Source of the DNA: Mesorhizobium sp. WSM3860
Lineage (GTDB): Bacteria > Pseudomonadota > Alphaproteobacteria > Rhizobiales > Rhizobiaceae
DNA length: 64,000 nt
Assembly: GCF_002294995.1 (NCBI RefSeq)
Contig: NZ_NSGF01000001.1
Coordinates: forward strand, 558,001-622,000
Direction of reading: 5' to 3'
The notes under the pieces were generated by a model. The model was given only the letters and a program-made list of their open reading frames with translations. It did not search any database and was not told where the DNA came from. This document shows, in pieces, positions 25,308 to 34,146 of this stretch (within the stretch, counting starts at the first letter, position 1; each line of letters opens with the position of its first letter). The position numbers were made by a program, and so were the translations under genes.

Positions 25308-26602
25308 TGCTGAACCTGCTTGTTCGCCGATTTGCTGGGATCAACGGTGTTGTCGACGGCAACGGACATGCCGTTGAAGAGCCGGTTCTGACCCGCGGTG
25401 ACGACCTGGTCGCCGGCCTTCAGGCCTTCGACGATCTCGACCATGCCGTTATTGCGGCGGCCGAGCTTGACAAAGACCTGCGACAGAACGGGCGCCGGCT
25501 GCTGGCCGGTTTCGGCCGGCTTTTGAGCGTTGTCAGCCGGCTTGGTGCTGTCGGCGGCCTTTGCCGTAGCGGAGGCCGGCTTCGAGGCATCGGCTTGCGG
25601 CTTGGCTGCATCGTCGGCAGGCTTCTCCGCGCCGGCCGTCTGGTCTTCCGGTTTTGCGGGCGCGGCAGCGCCGGCATCAGCGGGCTTGGCCGGCACCACC
25701 ACGAAGACATAGTCGCCATAGAGGCTTGACGTGACCGCCGTCTGCGGCACCGAGATGACGTTGCTTTCCTCCGGCAACTCGACGCGGATCTGCACGAACT
25801 GGCCAGGCGTCAGCTTACCCTCCGGGTTGGCGACCTCGCCGCGGATCGAAACCAGCCGGCTTGCCGGGTCGATCTTGGGGTCGATGCCGCGGATGGAGCC
25901 GGCAAAGGACATATCGGCAGCATTGCTGCCGATCCGCACCGTCTGGCCGATCTTCAGCAGCGGCAACTGCTGCTCGGGCACGGTGAAGTCGACCCGCATC
26001 GTGTCCAGATCCTGGATCGTCACAACCGAGTTGCCGGGCGCCAGATACTGGCCAATGTCGATCTTCGGAATGCCGACCGTGCCGGTGAAGGGCGCCGCGA
26101 GTTGCTTCTGGTCGAGCACGGCTTGCAGCTTGTTCACTTGAGCGGCCGATGCGGTCGCCGCCGCACGCGCGGCATCAAGCGTAGCGTCGGTGCCGACGCC
26201 ACGCCGCTGCAATTCCAGCGCGCGGGTCAGCGCCGCCTGGTCGGATGCGGCCTGCGCCTTCTGCGCCACCAGATCGGCCTTCTCGACGGCGTCGTCGAGT
26301 TGCAGAAGCACAGCGTCGGCCGCGACCTTCTGGTTGGCGTGGAAGAGGATGTCCTTGACGATGCCGGCCGTCTCGACGGTCAGGTCGACACCGCGCACGG
26401 CGTTGACGGTGCCGATCGCCTCTACACCAGGCGTCCAGTTCGAAGGCTTCGCCACGATGGTCGACACTGTCGCCGCCGGCGGTTTCATGGTGGCGAAAAA
26501 CTGCTTGATCGCATTGTCGCGAAACAGGTTGAAGCCGACGATGCCGGCGCACACCACGGCTAGCAGCAGCAGAATTCCGGTGATGATGAAGAAGCGCTTC
26601 AC
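25304..26602 (-). CDS. RND efflux periplasmic adaptor with a Lys/Ala/Pro-rich insert
   Basis: The 432-residue membrane-fusion protein begins with one membrane anchor (RFFIITGILLLLAVVCAGIV). Lipoyl/hairpin and beta-barrel segments follow (EAIGTVNAVRGVDLTVETAG, AAPFTGTVGIPKIDIGQYLA, VDFTVPEQQLPLLKIGQTV). GTG 26602 follows GAGGGG by 8 bases and is preferred to the frame start at 26626. An insert of about 70 residues rich in Ala, Lys, Pro and Asp (25484-25690) interrupts the membrane-proximal domain between YVFVVVPAKP and VLSQVFVKLG. This is unusual for the family. The promoter carries a TetR-type operator. Confidence 0.93.
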   Translation of the reverse strand: MKRFFIITGILLLLAVVCAGIVGFNLFRDNAIKQFFATMKPPAATVSTIVAKPSNWTPGVEAIGTVNAVRGVDLTVETAGIVKDILFHANQKVAADAVLLQLDDAVEKADLVAQKAQAASDQAALTRALELQRRGVGTDATLDAARAAATASAAQVNKLQAVLDQKQLAAPFTGTVGIPKIDIGQYLAPGNSVVTIQDLDTMRVDFTVPEQQLPLLKIGQTVRIGSNAADMSFAGSIRGIDPKIDPASRLVSIRGEVANPEGKLTPGQFVQIRVELPEESNVISVPQTAVTSSLYGDYVFVVVPAKPADAGAAAPAKPEDQTAGAEKPADDAAKPQADASKPASATAKAADSTKPADNAQKPAETGQQPAPVLSQVFVKLGRRNNGMVEIVEGLKAGDQVVTAGQNRLFNGMSVAVDNTVDPSKSANKQVQQ

Positions 26603-26696
26603 GGATAGTTCCCCTCGAGCCGGCAACCGGCAACGTCAATTGCCGGGACACATATCGACGATAAATCCCGATTTCAAATGGCGGGCGCTTTACTGT

Positions 26697-26718
26697 ACCG
26701 TCTGGACGGTCTTGTCAA
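26697..26718. promoter_or_regulatory. TetR operator inside the RND promoter
   Basis: ACCGTC-TG-GACGGT (26697-26710) is a perfect 6+2+6 inverted repeat. On the minus strand a consensus -35 TTGACA (26713-26718) is followed 17 bases later by CAGTAA, so the operator fills the spacer of the efflux promoter. It is also about 40 bases upstream of the divergent tetR start, suggesting autoregulation. Confidence 0.75.
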
Positions 26719-26749
26719 TTCCATAAGGGCTAATGTAAGGGGAGGCGTG

Positions 26750-27283
26750 ATGAAAGCTCGCAGGGCAAACTCGCGCGACAGGATACTTGCAGCGGCAGCC
26801 GACGTGGCGCGCGAAGCGGGCCCTGGAAGCCTTTCGCTCGACGCCGTCGCCAACCGCGCCGGCGTGTCGAAGGGCGGCCTGCTCTACAATTTCCCGACCA
26901 AGGCCAAGCTGATGCAGGGGCTGGTCGAGAACTATCTCAACGAATTCGAGCAGGCGCTCGAAGCGCGCATCGCCGAGACCGGTCACGAACATGCGCTCTC
27001 AGCCTATGTCAGGCTTTCCGCTGACGAATGCGAGGAGCCGCAGCCCTCGGCGTCATGGATTTTCTCGGCGATCGCCGAGGACCCGGACTTCCTGACGCCG
27101 ATAAAAACGTTCAAGCGGCAGCTGTTCGAACGGCTAAAGGCGGAAACGGACGATCTCGGCTCACTGCTGATCTGTTTCCTCGCCATCGAAGGCCTGCGCA
27201 GCATGAATCTCTTCGATTCCGACGTGCTCGCGCCGGAGGAGCGCGAGCTCCTGGTTTCCTCGCTTCTGAAGATAGCCGGATAG
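26750..27283 (+). CDS. TetR-family repressor of the RND efflux operon
   Basis: The 177-residue protein has an N-terminal helix-turn-helix (SLSLDAVANRAGVSKGGLLY, next NFPTKAKLMQGLV) and a C-terminal ligand domain ending RELLVSSLLKIAG. The start at 26750 follows GGGGAGG; the longer frame to 26678 would run through the promoter and operator. It is divergent from the RND genes, and the operator between them fits negative control of both. Its inducer would be a pump substrate. Confidence 0.92.
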   Translation: MKARRANSRDRILAAAADVAREAGPGSLSLDAVANRAGVSKGGLLYNFPTKAKLMQGLVENYLNEFEQALEARIAETGHEHALSAYVRLSADECEEPQPSASWIFSAIAEDPDFLTPIKTFKRQLFERLKAETDDLGSLLICFLAIEGLRSMNLFDSDVLAPEERELLVSSLLKIAG

Positions 27284-27384
27284 GTTGCAGGCGTCACACC
27301 AGGGGCGGCAAACACGCTGAGACAAAGACGGCGGCGTTCACGGCGCAGTTTTCATTGTATCCAGTGCGTGGAGCGAGCGCTCAC

Positions 27385-27427
27385 GCAAAAAGACCCGCCG
27401 GGCGTTTCCGACGGCGGGTCTTTTTGC
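27385..27427. terminator. Bidirectional rho-independent terminator
   Basis: GCAAAAAGACCCGCCG and CGGCGGGTCTTTTTGC are exact complements around an 11-base loop. It separates the convergent tetR and patatin genes. Confidence 0.95.
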
Positions 27428-27440
27428 CGAGGAAAGGTTA

Positions 27441-28601
27441 TCAGGTCGGGTCTTCGCGATGCAGGTCGTGGATGGCGACGCCTTCGACATTGGTCGGCAG
27501 CATCAGCCACTGCTTGTGGCGCAGCGTGCGTTCGGTGTCTTCGAGGCCCATCTCCCAGTGCTCGCGCATCGAGGTGCCCGAGAACTCATAGTCCTTGGCG
27601 TGGCCTTCGTAGCCTTTGTGCTGGTAGATCAGGTGGACGATGTTGACCACGCCGGCGTCGGAATAGTCGGCGATCAATTCCTTCTCGCCCTCTATCAGAA
27701 GTTCCGGCGGAACGCGCTTCAGTGCATCGAGCAGCTTCATCTTGAGCGCATGGATGCGCTGGAAATTGTCGGTGTTCTGGCGCGTGCGGCTGGAATACAT
27801 GATGTCCTTGTGACGCGACAGCACGTCGGCCATGCCGCGCGGCAGCACGCCGCGAGCGCTGAACAGATCGACCTGGAAGACCAGCGAGGTGCGGTCCTCT
27901 TCCTGGTCAAGCAGATATTGCAGCGGCGTGTTGGAGACGATGCCGCCGTCCCAGTAGTACTCGCCCTCGATGCGGATCGAGGGGAAAGCCGGCGGCAGCG
28001 CGCCGCTCGCCATGATGTGCTCCGGTCCGATGCGCACCTTGTCGGTGTCGAAATAGGCGAAGTTGCCGGTCCTGACATTGACGGCGCCGACACTCAACCG
28101 CTTTTTGCCGTCGTTCAGAATGTCGAAGTCGATCAGGCTTTCCAGCGTGTCCTTCAGCTCGGCGGTGTCGTAGAAGCTGGTAGCGCCTTCCGCCCCCGAC
28201 AGCTGGAACCAGGGATTGGGATTGCGCGGCTTGAAGAAGCCGGGCTGGCCCATAGTCATCGTCATCCACGAAGAAGTGCGGTTGCGGATGTCGCGATAGA
28301 TGTCGCCTTCGGGCGTATAGGCCCAGATCTTGCGGCCTGAGACCGTCTGCCAGAACTGCTCCAGCCGCTGCAGGCGACGGCTCGGCTCGTTGCCGGCGAT
28401 GATCGATGCGTTGATCGCGCCGATCGAGACGCCGGACAGCCAAGTCGGCTCGCAGCCGGCGTCGGAGAGCGCCTGATAGACACCGGCCTGATAGGCGCCC
28501 AGCGCGCCGCCCCCCTGGAACACCAGGGCGATGCGGTCGTATTGCGCCGTTATTTCCTCGATGGTGGCGGCTGCCGCCTTTTGTGGGGTGCGTTCAAGCA
28601 C
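27441..28601 (-). CDS. Patatin-like phospholipase
   Basis: This 386-residue serine lipase has the oxyanion motif [14 protein letters not shown], the nucleophile motif [11 protein letters not shown] (GxSxG) and the catalytic Asp in [10 protein letters not shown]. The C-terminal extension ([20 protein letters not shown]) is of the DUF3734 type often fused to rhizobial patatins. I chose GTG 28601, 3 bases after GGAGAAGG, overlapping the end of the acetoacetate decarboxylase gene; GTG 28625 is an alternative. Co-transcription with acetoacetate decarboxylase and proximity to bdhA suggest a role in polyhydroxybutyrate or ketone-body turnover, possibly acting on granule phospholipid. That role is inferred. 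Confidence 0.92.
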   Translation of the reverse strand: MLERTPQKAAAATIEEITAQYDRIALVFQGGGALGAYQAGVYQALSDAGCEPTWLSGVSIGAINASIIAGNEPSRRLQRLEQFWQTVSGRKIWAYTPEGDIYRDIRNRTSSWMTMTMGQPGFFKPRNPNPWFQLSGAEGATSFYDTAELKDTLESLIDFDILNDGKKRLSVGAVNVRTGNFAYFDTDKVRIGPEHIMASGALPPAFPSIRIEGEYYWDGGIVSNTPLQYLLDQEEDRTSLVFQVDLFSARGVLPRGMADVLSRHKDIMYSSRTRQNTDNFQRIHALKMKLLDALKRVPPELLIEGEKELIADYSDAGVVNIVHLIYQHKGYEGHAKDYEFSGTSMREHWEMGLEDTERTLRHKQWLMLPTNVEGVAIHDLHREDPT

Positions 28602-29385
28602 GAGCCTTCTCCGGCTGGATTGCACTGGTCGCGGACCGGTCGTCGAGATAGTCGTGAACGACCTCGCCCAGTCCGAGCGTCAGATCGGCGGTGAAGTGGA
28701 CGGCCGAGACCACCTCCAGCACCGGCAGCTTCGCGACGTCGGCCATGACATGCGGCCGAAGGTCGAGCGCGGCCGGCGCCGTCCAGGCTTCCTTCAGCGT
28801 CACGTCGGTGAGGTAGTAACGGACCAGCTCGCAGATGCGCGGGCTGCCGTCGACATGCGGGATGATCTTGATCAGAAAATTGGGCGCGGCGAGCGATGCG
28901 AGCACTTGGTCGTGGTCGGCCTCGCGGTGCTTGTAGCCGATGGTGCCGGTGGCGCAGAGCACGCTGCCATAGTGGAGGGTGCCGACCACCACTTCGCCCT
29001 CATGCACGATCTTGGGGCTGGCCAGCTTCTTGGGGAATCCCCAGAGCTCGCGGCCGCCGGCGATCGGCGCGTCGTCGTCGAGATACATGGAATGGACGTA
29101 GCCGCCGTGTTGTCCGCCGAAGCGCACGGGGATCACCTGACCGGTCTCGGTATAGTCCCCGAAGCCGGTCGAATCCGGCATGCGGATGAACTCATACTTG
29201 ACCAGCGGCTCATCGATCTCGAGTGGCTTCGGCACGACGGCTTCCAGCGCCTCGCGTGTCGTGCGGTAGGTGATGATGATGTATTCGCGATCGAAGAAAC
29301 GGTATGGGCCTGGCGGGAAAGAGGGGTTGGTAAGCGGCATCGCATAGGCGCGTTTCACGACGTCGGCGATTTCCAAGCTGTTCAC
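28594..29385 (-). CDS. adc: Acetoacetate decarboxylase
   Basis: The 263-residue enzyme converts acetoacetate to acetone and CO2. The Schiff-base Lys pair is visible in [16 protein letters not shown], and the N-terminal [17 protein letters not shown] and [19 protein letters not shown] segments are typical. The start is a GTG at 29385 with AAGG immediately adjacent, so a slightly later start ([11 protein letters not shown], 16 residues in) is possible. It precedes the patatin gene with an 8-base overlap. The divergent bdhA gene supplies acetoacetate from 3-hydroxybutyrate, so the pair forms a ketone-body disposal route. Confidence 0.93.
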   Translation of the reverse strand: MNSLEIADVVKRAYAMPLTNPSFPPGPYRFFDREYIIITYRTTREALEAVVPKPLEIDEPLVKYEFIRMPDSTGFGDYTETGQVIPVRFGGQHGGYVHSMYLDDDAPIAGGRELWGFPKKLASPKIVHEGEVVVGTLHYGSVLCATGTIGYKHREADHDQVLASLAAPNFLIKIIPHVDGSPRICELVRYYLTDVTLKEAWTAPAALDLRPHVMADVAKLPVLEVVSAVHFTADLTLGLGEVVHDYLDDRSATSAIQPEKARA

Positions 29386-29597
29386 CCTTCAGAAATGACA
29401 CACGCGACACGCGCAGGAGGACTATGTTGCACGGCACCATGACAGTGCCATGTACGTCCTACGACCGCCAGCTTCCCGTCGCTCAAACTGCATCACAACA
29501 TTGTAATCGCACCGAAATACGGCCATGGCATTGTTATGTTGCGACGCACAAACTATTTGCCCCATAGTCCTCCTTTCCAGCTGTTGCGAGATCTGCC

Positions 29598-30386
29598 ATG
29601 GGTTCCCTGTCTTCGAAGAATGCGCTCGTCACCGGCTCGACCAGCGGCATCGGCCTTGCGATCGCCCGCGCCTTTGCCGCCGAGGGTGCCAACGTCACCA
29701 TCAACGGCCTGGGCGATGCCGCGGCGATCGAAAAGGAGCGCGCCGGCATCGAGAGGGAATTCGGCGTCAAATGCCGCTATTCAGACGCCAACATGATGGA
29801 CGGCGCGGCGGTCACCGCCATGATCCGCGAGGCCGAGGAGGCGTTCGGCAGCCTCGACATCCTGGTCAACAACGCCGGCATCCAGCATGTCGCGCCGATC
29901 GACGAATTTCCCGATGAGAAGTGGGAAGCGATCATCCGCATCAACCTGCTTGCCGCCTTCTATGCGATCAAGGCGGCGGTGCCCGGCATGAAGAGCCGCA
30001 AATGGGGCCGCATCATCAACACGGCCTCGGCGCATGCGCTGGTCGCCTCGCCGTTCAAGTCGGCCTATGTCTCGGCCAAGCACGGCATTGCCGGCCTGAC
30101 CAAGACGGTGGCGCTGGAAGTCGCGCAGGATGGTATCACCGTCAATGCGATCGCGCCCGGCTATGTCTGGACGCCGCTGGTCGAGAAGCAGATCCCCGAC
30201 ACGATGAAGGCGCGCGGCATGACCGAGGAGCAGGTAAAGCACGATGTGCTGCTTGCCGCGCAGCCAACCAAAGAGTTCGTTACCGTCGAGGAACTGGCGG
30301 CACTGGCGCTGTTCCTGTGCTCGGATGCCGCCAAGCAGATGACCGGCACGACCCTGCCGATGGATGGCGGCTGGACGGCGCAGTAA
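29598..30386 (+). CDS. bdhA: D-3-hydroxybutyrate dehydrogenase
   Basis: This 262-residue short-chain dehydrogenase oxidises 3-hydroxybutyrate to acetoacetate with NAD. It has the cofactor motif VTGSTSGIGLAIARAFA, NNAG in DILVNNAGIQHV, the catalytic Tyr-x3-Lys in SAYVSAKHGIAG, and the 3-HBDH-specific APGYVWTPLVEKQIPD. The C-terminus GTTLPMDGGWTAQ is diagnostic of the family. It is divergent from the acetoacetate decarboxylase-patatin operon across about 210 bp. It works in the PHB degradation cycle. Confidence 0.95.
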   Translation: MGSLSSKNALVTGSTSGIGLAIARAFAAEGANVTINGLGDAAAIEKERAGIEREFGVKCRYSDANMMDGAAVTAMIREAEEAFGSLDILVNNAGIQHVAPIDEFPDEKWEAIIRINLLAAFYAIKAAVPGMKSRKWGRIINTASAHALVASPFKSAYVSAKHGIAGLTKTVALEVAQDGITVNAIAPGYVWTPLVEKQIPDTMKARGMTEEQVKHDVLLAAQPTKEFVTVEELAALALFLCSDAAKQMTGTTLPMDGGWTAQ

Positions 30387-30451
30387 GGCCGGCTTGTTCG
30401 TGGCGCGCAAGCCGGGCCTTGTCAGTCCCGGCGGAGCCGGCTAGCTGACCA

Positions 30452-30757
30452 TCAACGGGCAATCGACCAGAAGCGGATGAGAAGAACGCCAACGCCGGAG
30501 ATCAGCGCTGCCCAATAGAGCGGCGCTCCCAATTTCCAACGAACATCGCCAGGCGCACGTTGGCTGAGCGTGCGCTTCGTGACGTATAGGTTCAGGAGCA
30601 GGCCGACGGTGATCAGTGTGTCGGCCATCACGGCGCCATGGGGATCATGTTTATTGCCGGGCAGGCACAGGTGCCAAACGAAGTTGACCATCAGCAGGGC
30701 GACGAACAACCGGAACGCCGTCCACGGCAAAGGCTTGCTTGAGCTCGCTTGCGTCAT
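30452..30757 (-). CDS. Small membrane protein of unknown function
   Basis: The 101-residue protein has three hydrophobic stretches (FRLFVALLMVNFVWHLCLPG, MADTLITVGLLLNLYV, LYWAALISGVGVLLIRFW) with His-rich polar loops (NKHDPHGAV). AAGGGG precedes the ATG by 9 bases. It is convergent with bdhA, 65 bases away. No family is recognised. Confidence 0.7.
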   Translation of the reverse strand: MTQASSSKPLPWTAFRLFVALLMVNFVWHLCLPGNKHDPHGAVMADTLITVGLLLNLYVTKRTLSQRAPGDVRWKLGAPLYWAALISGVGVLLIRFWSIAR

Positions 30758-30934
30758 TGTTTCGCCCCTTCGCCCGAGGGTAAGGTATCATGGCGCTGTC
30801 CAATTGTGCGAGCCTTGCTTGACAATTTGCAGAGGCCGATAGAGCATCCTGGCTAAGGGGTTCCCCGCGACGACCCCGTGAGGCGTCAGCCCAACGATCG
30901 CGTCCAAACTCTCTTCATTCAGGAGGTGGACGCC

Positions 30935-31753
30935 ATGCCATCAACAACTCAGATCACAGTGCCGCAGCTTGCCCGGCTCGTCGGGCTGCCGGATGCACCT
31001 CGTCTCGTCGACGTGCGCATCGACGACGACTTTCAAGCCGATCCGCGGCTGCTGCCGGCTTCTTACCGGCGCGAATTCAGAACCGTCTCGACCTGGGCGG
31101 CCGAGTTTTCCGGATCAAAAGTGGTGGTCATCTGCCAGCGGGGCGCGAAGCTCTCACAAGGCGTCGCCGCGTGGCTGCGCCACGAGGGCATTGCGGCGGA
31201 GTCGCTCGAAGGCGGCTTCGAGGCCTGGGTCGCCGCCAAGGCGCCGTTGGTCGCGGCCGGCGCGATTCCGCCCCGCGATGGGAAGGGCCGCACCGTATGG
31301 GTCACGCGTTCCCGGCCGAAGGTGGATCGCATCGCCTGCCCCTGGCTGATCCGCCGCTTCGTCGATCCCGATGCGGTGTTCCTATTCGTCGACCCGGCCG
31401 AGGTGCCCCTGGTCGCGGATCGCTTCGCCGCGGTGCCTTTCGACATCGAAGGTGTGTTCTGGAGCCATCGCGGCGATCATTGCACTTTCGACACGATGAT
31501 CGAGGAGTTCGGCCTGCGCAGCGAGGCGCTCGATCGCCTGGCGCTGATCGTGCGCGGAGCGGACACGGCACGGCTTGACCTCGTGCCGCAGGCGGCCGGG
31601 TTCCTCGCCGCGTCACTCGGCCTGTCGCGCATGTTCCGCGACGACCTGGAACAGCTCGAAGCCGGCATGCTGGTCTACGACGCTTTCTTCCGCTGGTGCC
31701 GCGACGCCACGGACGAGACGCATAACTGGCCGGCCGGGGGCAAGCAACAATGA
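30935..31753 (+). CDS. chrB: Chromate resistance protein ChrB, with N-terminal rhodanese domain
   Basis: The 272-residue protein has an N-terminal rhodanese-like domain (about residues 8-105; PRLVDVRIDDDF, then VVVICQRGAKLSQGVAAWLR with the active-site Cys). A C-terminal ChrB domain follows (RTVWVTRSRPKVDRIACPWL, then FWSHRGDHCTFDTMIEEFGL). ChrB domains regulate or assist chromate efflux. The start at 30935 follows CAGGAGG. The stop overlaps the chrA start (ATGA), so the two are translationally coupled. The rhodanese part may deliver sulphur or reduce metal oxyanions, which is inference. Confidence 0.88.
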   Translation: MPSTTQITVPQLARLVGLPDAPRLVDVRIDDDFQADPRLLPASYRREFRTVSTWAAEFSGSKVVVICQRGAKLSQGVAAWLRHEGIAAESLEGGFEAWVAAKAPLVAAGAIPPRDGKGRTVWVTRSRPKVDRIACPWLIRRFVDPDAVFLFVDPAEVPLVADRFAAVPFDIEGVFWSHRGDHCTFDTMIEEFGLRSEALDRLALIVRGADTARLDLVPQAAGFLAASLGLSRMFRDDLEQLEAGMLVYDAFFRWCRDATDETHNWPAGGKQQ

Positions 31754-33138
31754 CCGTGCTTGCCAAAGACAGCGCTGCGCAGCCGGCCGATGTCCCGGCT
31801 GTGCCGACCTTCAGTGAAGCGACGCGGCTGTGGGCCAAGATCGGCCTGCTCTCTTTCGGCGGGCCGGCCGGGCAGATCGCGCTGATGCACAAGGAACTGG
31901 TCGAGGAGCGCCGCTGGATCGGCGAGGAGCGGTTCCTGCATGCGCTCAACTACTGCATGCTGCTTCCGGGGCCCGAGGCGCAGCAGCTTGCCGTCTATAT
32001 CGGCTGGCTGCTGCACCGGACGGCCGGCGGCCTCGTCGCCGGAACATTGTTCGTGCTCCCGGGCGCACTGGTCATGCTCGCCCTGAGCAGCTTCTACATG
32101 CTCTACAACGACGCGCCGGTCATCGAGGCGCTGTTCTTCGGCGTCAAGGCGGCGGTGCTGGCGGTCGTCGTCGAGGCGGTGATCCGCATCGGCAAGCGAG
32201 CGCTGAAGAACCGGGCCATGGTGACGATCGCGGTGGCGGCCTTCCTCGCCATCTATGTGCTCAAGCTGCCGTTCCCGCTGATCGTGCTTGCTGCAGGCCT
32301 CATCGGCTGGATCGGCAATCGCTTCGCGCCAGGGCTGTTTTCGGCCTCGGCGCATGGAAAAGGCGGCGCCGCTGCCGACAGCGGCGGCGTGGTCGACCTG
32401 ATGTTCGAGCGCGGCGAGCTCGACCACACCGTGCCGACCAGATGGCACGCGGCCCGCACCATCGCCATCTGGCTGCCGGTCTGGCTCGGACCGATAGCGC
32501 TGATCGCGGCGCTGGCAGGGCCGGGGAGCGTATGGGCGCAGATCGGTGGCTTCTTCAGCCTGATGGCGGTCGTCACCTTCGGCGGCGCCTATGCGGTCCT
32601 CGCCTATGTCGCGCAAGCCGCGGTGACCTCGTTCGGCTGGCTTTCGCCCGGAGAAATGGTCGATGGGCTCGGACTTGCCGAGACGACACCCGGACCGCTG
32701 ATCCTGGTGCTGCAATTCGTCGGTTTCGCTGCCGCCTATCGCCATGCGGGCACGCTCAGCCCTTTGCTTGCAGGGTCGCTGGGGGCGGCGCTGACGCTCT
32801 GGGCGACCTTCGTGCCCTGCTTCTTCTGGATATTCCTCGGCGCGCCCTACATCGAGCAGCTGCGGCAGAACAAGGCTCTGTCGGCGGCGCTCGGCGCGAT
32901 CACGGCGGCCGTCGTCGGCGTGGTGATGAACCTTGCGCTGTGGTTCGCGCTGCATGTCGTCTTCGGCAAGGTCGAGAGCGTCGGCTTTGGCGTCGAGGTT
33001 CCGGTCGTCGCCTCGCTCGACTGGCGCGCGGCGCTGCTGTCGGGGGCGGCGATGGTCGCCATGCTCAGGCTGAAGGCCGGCATGCTGCCGACGCTCGCGG
33101 CATCCGCGCTGGCGGGACTGGCTCTACAGGCATTGTGA
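31750..33138 (+). CDS. chrA: Chromate efflux transporter ChrA (long-chain, two CHR domains)
   Basis: The 462-residue membrane protein has two tandem CHR domains. The first opens FSEATRLWAKIGLLSFGGPA and the second FFSLMAVVTFGGAYAVL. Both have the proline-rich motif after the first helices (YCMLLPGPEAQQLAVYIG; GLAETTPGPLILVLQFVGF). It exports chromate across the inner membrane, energised by proton motive force. It is coupled to chrB. Confidence 0.93.
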   Translation: MTVLAKDSAAQPADVPAVPTFSEATRLWAKIGLLSFGGPAGQIALMHKELVEERRWIGEERFLHALNYCMLLPGPEAQQLAVYIGWLLHRTAGGLVAGTLFVLPGALVMLALSSFYMLYNDAPVIEALFFGVKAAVLAVVVEAVIRIGKRALKNRAMVTIAVAAFLAIYVLKLPFPLIVLAAGLIGWIGNRFAPGLFSASAHGKGGAAADSGGVVDLMFERGELDHTVPTRWHAARTIAIWLPVWLGPIALIAALAGPGSVWAQIGGFFSLMAVVTFGGAYAVLAYVAQAAVTSFGWLSPGEMVDGLGLAETTPGPLILVLQFVGFAAAYRHAGTLSPLLAGSLGAALTLWATFVPCFFWIFLGAPYIEQLRQNKALSAALGAITAAVVGVVMNLALWFALHVVFGKVESVGFGVEVPVVASLDWRAALLSGAAMVAMLRLKAGMLPTLAASALAGLALQAL

Positions 33139-33239
33139 ATTGTTTCCGTTCGCAGCCAAGCGTGATCGAGAACTTTGTTTACAGCTAACATGTCAGCATG
33201 CTACGTCTGCCTGCATATTGATGAACGGAGAGATTCCAG

Positions 33240-34124
33240 GTGGGTTCGCGCTTTGGTCTGTCGGTTGCGCTCACAACGCCCTTTGATGAAGCGGGGCGGA
33301 TCGCCGTCCCACTGATGACCGCGCATGCTCGGGCCTGTCTCGATGCCGGCTGCAGCAGCGTGACGCTGTTCGGCACCACCGGCGAAGGCGCTTCGGTCGG
33401 TACGGCGGAGCGGCAGGCGGTCATCGATGCCATGCTTGCGGCGGGCATCTCCGCCGACCAACTCGTTGCCGGCGTGCTGGTCGATGCGGCGGAGGACGCT
33501 GCTGAGCAGTGCCGCCAGGCCTTGCAGCGCGGCGCCCGCAACATCCTTCTGGCGCCGCCGAGCTATTTCAAGAATGTCGGTGACGACGGGCTGTTCGGCT
33601 GGTTCGGCGCCGTGTTCGCCGCGCTCGGTCCGCTGGCCCGCGGCATGCTGCTCTACAACATCCCCTCGGTCACGACGGTGCAGCTGTCGCTCGATCTGAT
33701 CGGCCGGCTTCGCAAGGCGTATCCGGGCGTGGTCGCCGGGGTCAAGGATTCCGGTGGAGACTGGGGCTACAGCGAAGCGCTGCTCGAGACGCATGGCGAC
33801 CTGATCATCCTCATCGGCGACGAACGGCATCTGGCGCCGGCGGTGCGGATCGGCGGCCAGGGCGCGATTTCCGGAATGGCCAATTTCGCCGCCGGCCAAC
33901 TTCGCGCCATGATCGAGAGCGGACGCGACGACTCCCGCGTGGAAAGTTTCGTCCTCGAACTGCTCCGGCATCCGGTCATCCCGGCGGTGAAGGCCATGGT
34001 TGCGCGCCAGACCGGCGACGAACGCTGGCTGGCGGTTCGGCCGCCGCTGGAGCCGGTAGCCTTGCAGGAACGGCAGCAGCTTGGCGCCGCTTACGACAGG
34101 CTGCTTGCGACACAGGCAGCCTGA
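33240..34124 (+). CDS. DapA/NanA-family aldolase or lyase (not a true dihydrodipicolinate synthase)
   Basis: This 294-residue (beta/alpha)8 enzyme has the family TT pair in VTLFGTTGEGASVGTAER, the catalytic Tyr in MLLYNIPSVTT and the Schiff-base Lys in VVAGVKDSGGDWGYS. The Arg that follows the YNxPS motif in genuine DHDPS is replaced by Val, so it probably cleaves or dehydrates another 2-keto acid, as N-acetylneuraminate lyase or keto-deoxy sugar acid enzymes do. The start GTG follows GGAGAG. It heads an operon with a GntR regulator and a sugar-type ABC importer, which suggests a sugar acid or amino sugar substrate. Confidence 0.9.
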   Translation: MGSRFGLSVALTTPFDEAGRIAVPLMTAHARACLDAGCSSVTLFGTTGEGASVGTAERQAVIDAMLAAGISADQLVAGVLVDAAEDAAEQCRQALQRGARNILLAPPSYFKNVGDDGLFGWFGAVFAALGPLARGMLLYNIPSVTTVQLSLDLIGRLRKAYPGVVAGVKDSGGDWGYSEALLETHGDLIILIGDERHLAPAVRIGGQGAISGMANFAAGQLRAMIESGRDDSRVESFVLELLRHPVIPAVKAMVARQTGDERWLAVRPPLEPVALQERQQLGAAYDRLLATQAA

Positions 34125-34146
34125 ACCGGGGAGGGCGCTGATCGCC

